This document shows, one piece after another, positions 61,756 through 64,000 of a DNA stretch of 64,000 nt. Position 1 is the first letter of the stretch; each line of letters opens with the position of its first letter. A model generated the notes under the pieces. The model saw only the letters and a list, made by a program, of their open reading frames with translations, was not told the DNA's origin and searched no databases. This DNA is from Plectosphaerella cucumerina (Eukaryota; Ascomycota; Sordariomycetes; Glomerellales; Plectosphaerellaceae), in NCBI GenBank assembly GCA_020746995.1, contig JAGPXD010000004.1, forward strand, positions 992,001 through 1,056,000, given 5' to 3'. A program made the translations under genes and the position numbers.

Positions 61756-64000
61756 ATGCCCACCCCGCTGCCGACAGCCTCGTCCTCGTCCTCGTCCGCC
61801 GACCGGCAATACCACGTCAATGGGAGGGCGGCAGTCGTGGCCACCCGGGAGCGAGCAGCCCCAGGGTCGGGCACCCCTCGAAAGGAGAGGCCGCGGGAGA
61901 GCTCTGCCGTGCAGGACCCCGGCCTCAAGGACTATGTGCGTACACCAGGCTAGGGAGACAGAGAGCAGAGATGGCCCGAACCCGTGCAGGCACGCGACAT
62001 CGAGTGGCTGACCAGATACCGCTGCTTCAGCGTCTAGGAGAATGCCTCGGCAAGGGAGCTTTTGGCTCCGTCTACAAGGCCTTCAATTGGGGCACAGGCG
62101 AGGCTGTAGCCGTCAAGCAGATCAAGCTGGCCGACCTGCCTAAGAGCGAGCTGCGCATGATAGAGGTATGGCGTGGTGCTCAGCTCCACACGTGGATAAT
62201 GGACAAAGGCTGACACAGGCGCGCAGACGGAAATCGACCTGTTGAAGAACCTACATGTACGTCTTCGAGCAGACCCGAGTCTCGGGTGACCTCCTACCCA
62301 CCTCCAGGAGCTAATTGTCCCTCCAGCACGCCAATATTGTCAAGTACATCGGCTTCGTCAAGTCGGTTGACTGTCTGAATATTGTCCTGGAGTATGTGGC
62401 CCACCTTCCCCGGCCGAGAGAGACAACATCTGACCCCTCCCAGATACTGCGAGAATGGCTCATTGCACTCCATCTGCAAGGCCTATGGCAAGTTTCCCGA
62501 GAACCTTGTGGGCGTCTACATGACCCAGGTCCTCCAGGGCCTGCACTACCTCCACGACCAGGGTGTCATCCACCGCGATATCAAGGGCGCCAACATCCTC
62601 ACCACAAAGGACGGGACCGTCAAGCTTGCAGACTTTGGCGTGTCTACTAGCACCCTAGCAAATGGCCAGGACAAAGAGGCTCAGGTCGTCGGAACGCCGT
62701 ACTGGATGGCCCCTGAGATCATCCAGCTCTCCGGCGCCAGCTCTGCCTCGGACATCTGGAGCGTCGGCGCCACCGTCATCGAGCTACTCCAGGGCAGGCC
62801 CCCCTACCACAACCTAGCCGCCATGCCGGCCCTCTTCGCCATCGTCAACGATGACCACCCGCCTCTGCCTGAGGGCATCTCCCCGGTGAGTTCCGTCCCC
62901 TCCCTCCCTTCCTTCCTCCAAGCTGGCCTCCCCCAACCCCTGAGACATGCTCCGCCCGCTGACCACGAGACATAGGCCGCACGCGACTTCCTGATGCAGT
63001 GCTTCCAAAAGGACCCCAATCTCCGGGTATCGGCACGCAAGCTTCTGAGACATGCCTGGATCATCGGGTCCCGCCGCAGCGACGCCCCAGTATCCAAGGC
63101 GCCCTCCGACTTCAACCAGGCTGTCGAGGAGGTCAAGCAGTGGAACAAGGCCCTCAAGTCATCCGAGACATCACTCAGAGCGTCCACCGGCTCCGATGGC
63201 GGCATGCCAGGGCCCCCGTCGCGGTTCAATGCTGGCGATCCTCATCGCCCAAGCCTCGTCAACCCCGCAAAGGGTCCGCTGGCTCTGGCGAAGCCTCGTC
63301 CATCTGCCGAGGCCTTTAGGTCGCCGGAACTGGCTGGTGAGATCTCAGCCCGCGCCGCCCCCCGCCAACCCCGATGGCCCCTCTTCACCCCTCGCGGTCC
63401 CTGCATTAGACCAGCCGCTGACCCTATGCAGATGACGACAACTGGGACAACGACTTTGCTACGTCCATATCCCCCAGCGCTCTTCACCTGCCGCACCTCA
63501 AGCCGCAGGATAACTTTGGCGGCCTGCTTTCCTCTGACAAGCTCAAGGCCTTTGCTTCCATCGACGCCCGAAACGAATCTTCCGCTTATGATGACGACTT
63601 TGAGGGCGAACTCATGACCATCAAGGGCCCCAATCACTTCCAAGACTTTGACTCACTTGACAGGACCATCAGGCCCCTGCCTCGCAAGAAGAGCGACAAG
63701 TTTGCTGACCCGACAAAACCCCCCTCCCCCTCCAAGACGAGCCCCCGAAAAGCCAGCCATGCACGGAAGCCGTCGCACGCAAAGTCGCCCAGTAAATCCC
63801 ACCTGGGTGGCCTCGGCGTCGGCGGCAACCACCGATTCGAACTCCCCGCCCGGCCGGACCTGGTGTATCGCGAACAGTCGGTGGAAGACTACTCTGATCT
63901 CTTCTTCGACAACGACCATGTATTTGATCAGAGGATCGACCCGTTCGCCAAGAAGGTGTGTGACCCGCCTGCGGATCGTACCGCGGTTCCTCGCATCCAG
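61756..64000 (+). CDS. sepH: Septation initiation kinase SepH/Cdc15 type (5' part; runs off the window)
   Basis: A Ser/Thr kinase of the MAP3K-like Cdc7(S. pombe)/Cdc15(budding yeast)/SepH(Aspergillus) family, which acts in the septation initiation or mitotic exit network. Exons read are 61756-61935, 62031-62165, 62227-62256, 62327-62391, 62444-62885, 62976-63336 and 63432-63955, about 579 residues so far; the next intron starts at 63956. The kinase domain begins at residue 61 with LGKGAFGSVY and AVAVKQIK (Lys89). It has HRDIKGANIL (180-189), DFGVST (from Asp200), GTPYWMAPEI and RVSARKLLRHAWI. Exon 3 codes for only ten residues (TEIDLLKNLH). The kinase lies at the N-terminus as in the family. 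After it comes a disordered Ser/Lys/Pro-rich region, with the acidic block DDDNWDNDFATS immediately after a splice. The C-terminal scaffold part is outside the window. Confidence 0.93.

Overview
The window is nuclear DNA from a filamentous ascomycete (Pezizomycotina, most likely Sordariomycetes). It is GC-rich and holds about 30 protein genes on both strands. Most are interrupted by short introns of 50-90 nt with GTRNGT-type donors and CTRAC-like branch sites. The families fit a filamentous fungus: fungal DUF3176 and ICE2 membrane proteins, the fungal-type 21.3 kDa complex I subunit, an Anp1/Mnn9/Van1 mannosyltransferase, a GPI-anchored Ecm33-type wall protein and a SepH/Cdc15 septation kinase. 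I see no ribosomal RNA, no convincing tRNA, no intact transposon, no CRISPR array, and no polyketide or peptide synthase cluster.

Layout. 0.5-5.7 kb: eIF2B beta, then a long disordered protein of unknown function. 6.1-11.5 kb: a DUF3176 membrane protein, the NatA catalytic subunit, a short-chain dehydrogenase and a small unknown protein. 11.6-18.4 kb: a peroxisomal acyl/oxalyl-CoA synthetase, the splicing factor SPF45/RBM17, an unknown 461-residue protein and a kinase C-lobe remnant. 18.7-27.2 kb: two cell-wall genes (Ecm33-like and Anp1-like) either side of a long gene-free leader and a 3-methyladenine DNA glycosylase. 27.8-37.5 kb: genes with a mitochondrial or redox flavour (QCR7, an NAD+ carrier, a small membrane protein, a nuclear PrxQ-type peroxiredoxin, complex I 21.3 kDa, Lto1, a YCII-domain protein). 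37.9-46.5 kb: a DUF2408 protein, ribosomal P1, a UBA/UBX protein, VAP and sphingolipid delta-4 desaturase. 48.7-60.3 kb: a CE12 esterase, ICE2, an alpha/beta hydrolase, a DUF218 protein, dihydrofolate synthetase and an unknown protein with an 11-nt first coding exon. 61.8-64 kb: the start of SepH/Cdc15, cut by the window edge.

The genes do not form one pathway. Many are arranged as head-to-head pairs 0.5-1.5 kb apart (NAA10/SDR, acyl-CoA synthetase/SPF45, QCR7/NAD carrier, small membrane protein/peroxiredoxin, LTO1/YCII, DUF2408/RPP1, UBX/VAP, FOL3/unknown). Several opposing pairs end very close together: two are separated by 10 and 33 nt.

I found no convincing new multi-gene system. The features most worth following are gene-structure signals: a probable 886-nt leader intron and a GC-AG intron in the Ecm33-type gene, a 15-nt microexon, a last intron that decides whether an acyl-CoA synthetase carries its peroxisomal signal, two possible alternative-start mitochondrial presequences, a truncated kinase, and a diverged direct repeat around the CE12 esterase. 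All exon borders were read by eye from splice signals, frame continuity and family similarity. There is no transcript evidence here.
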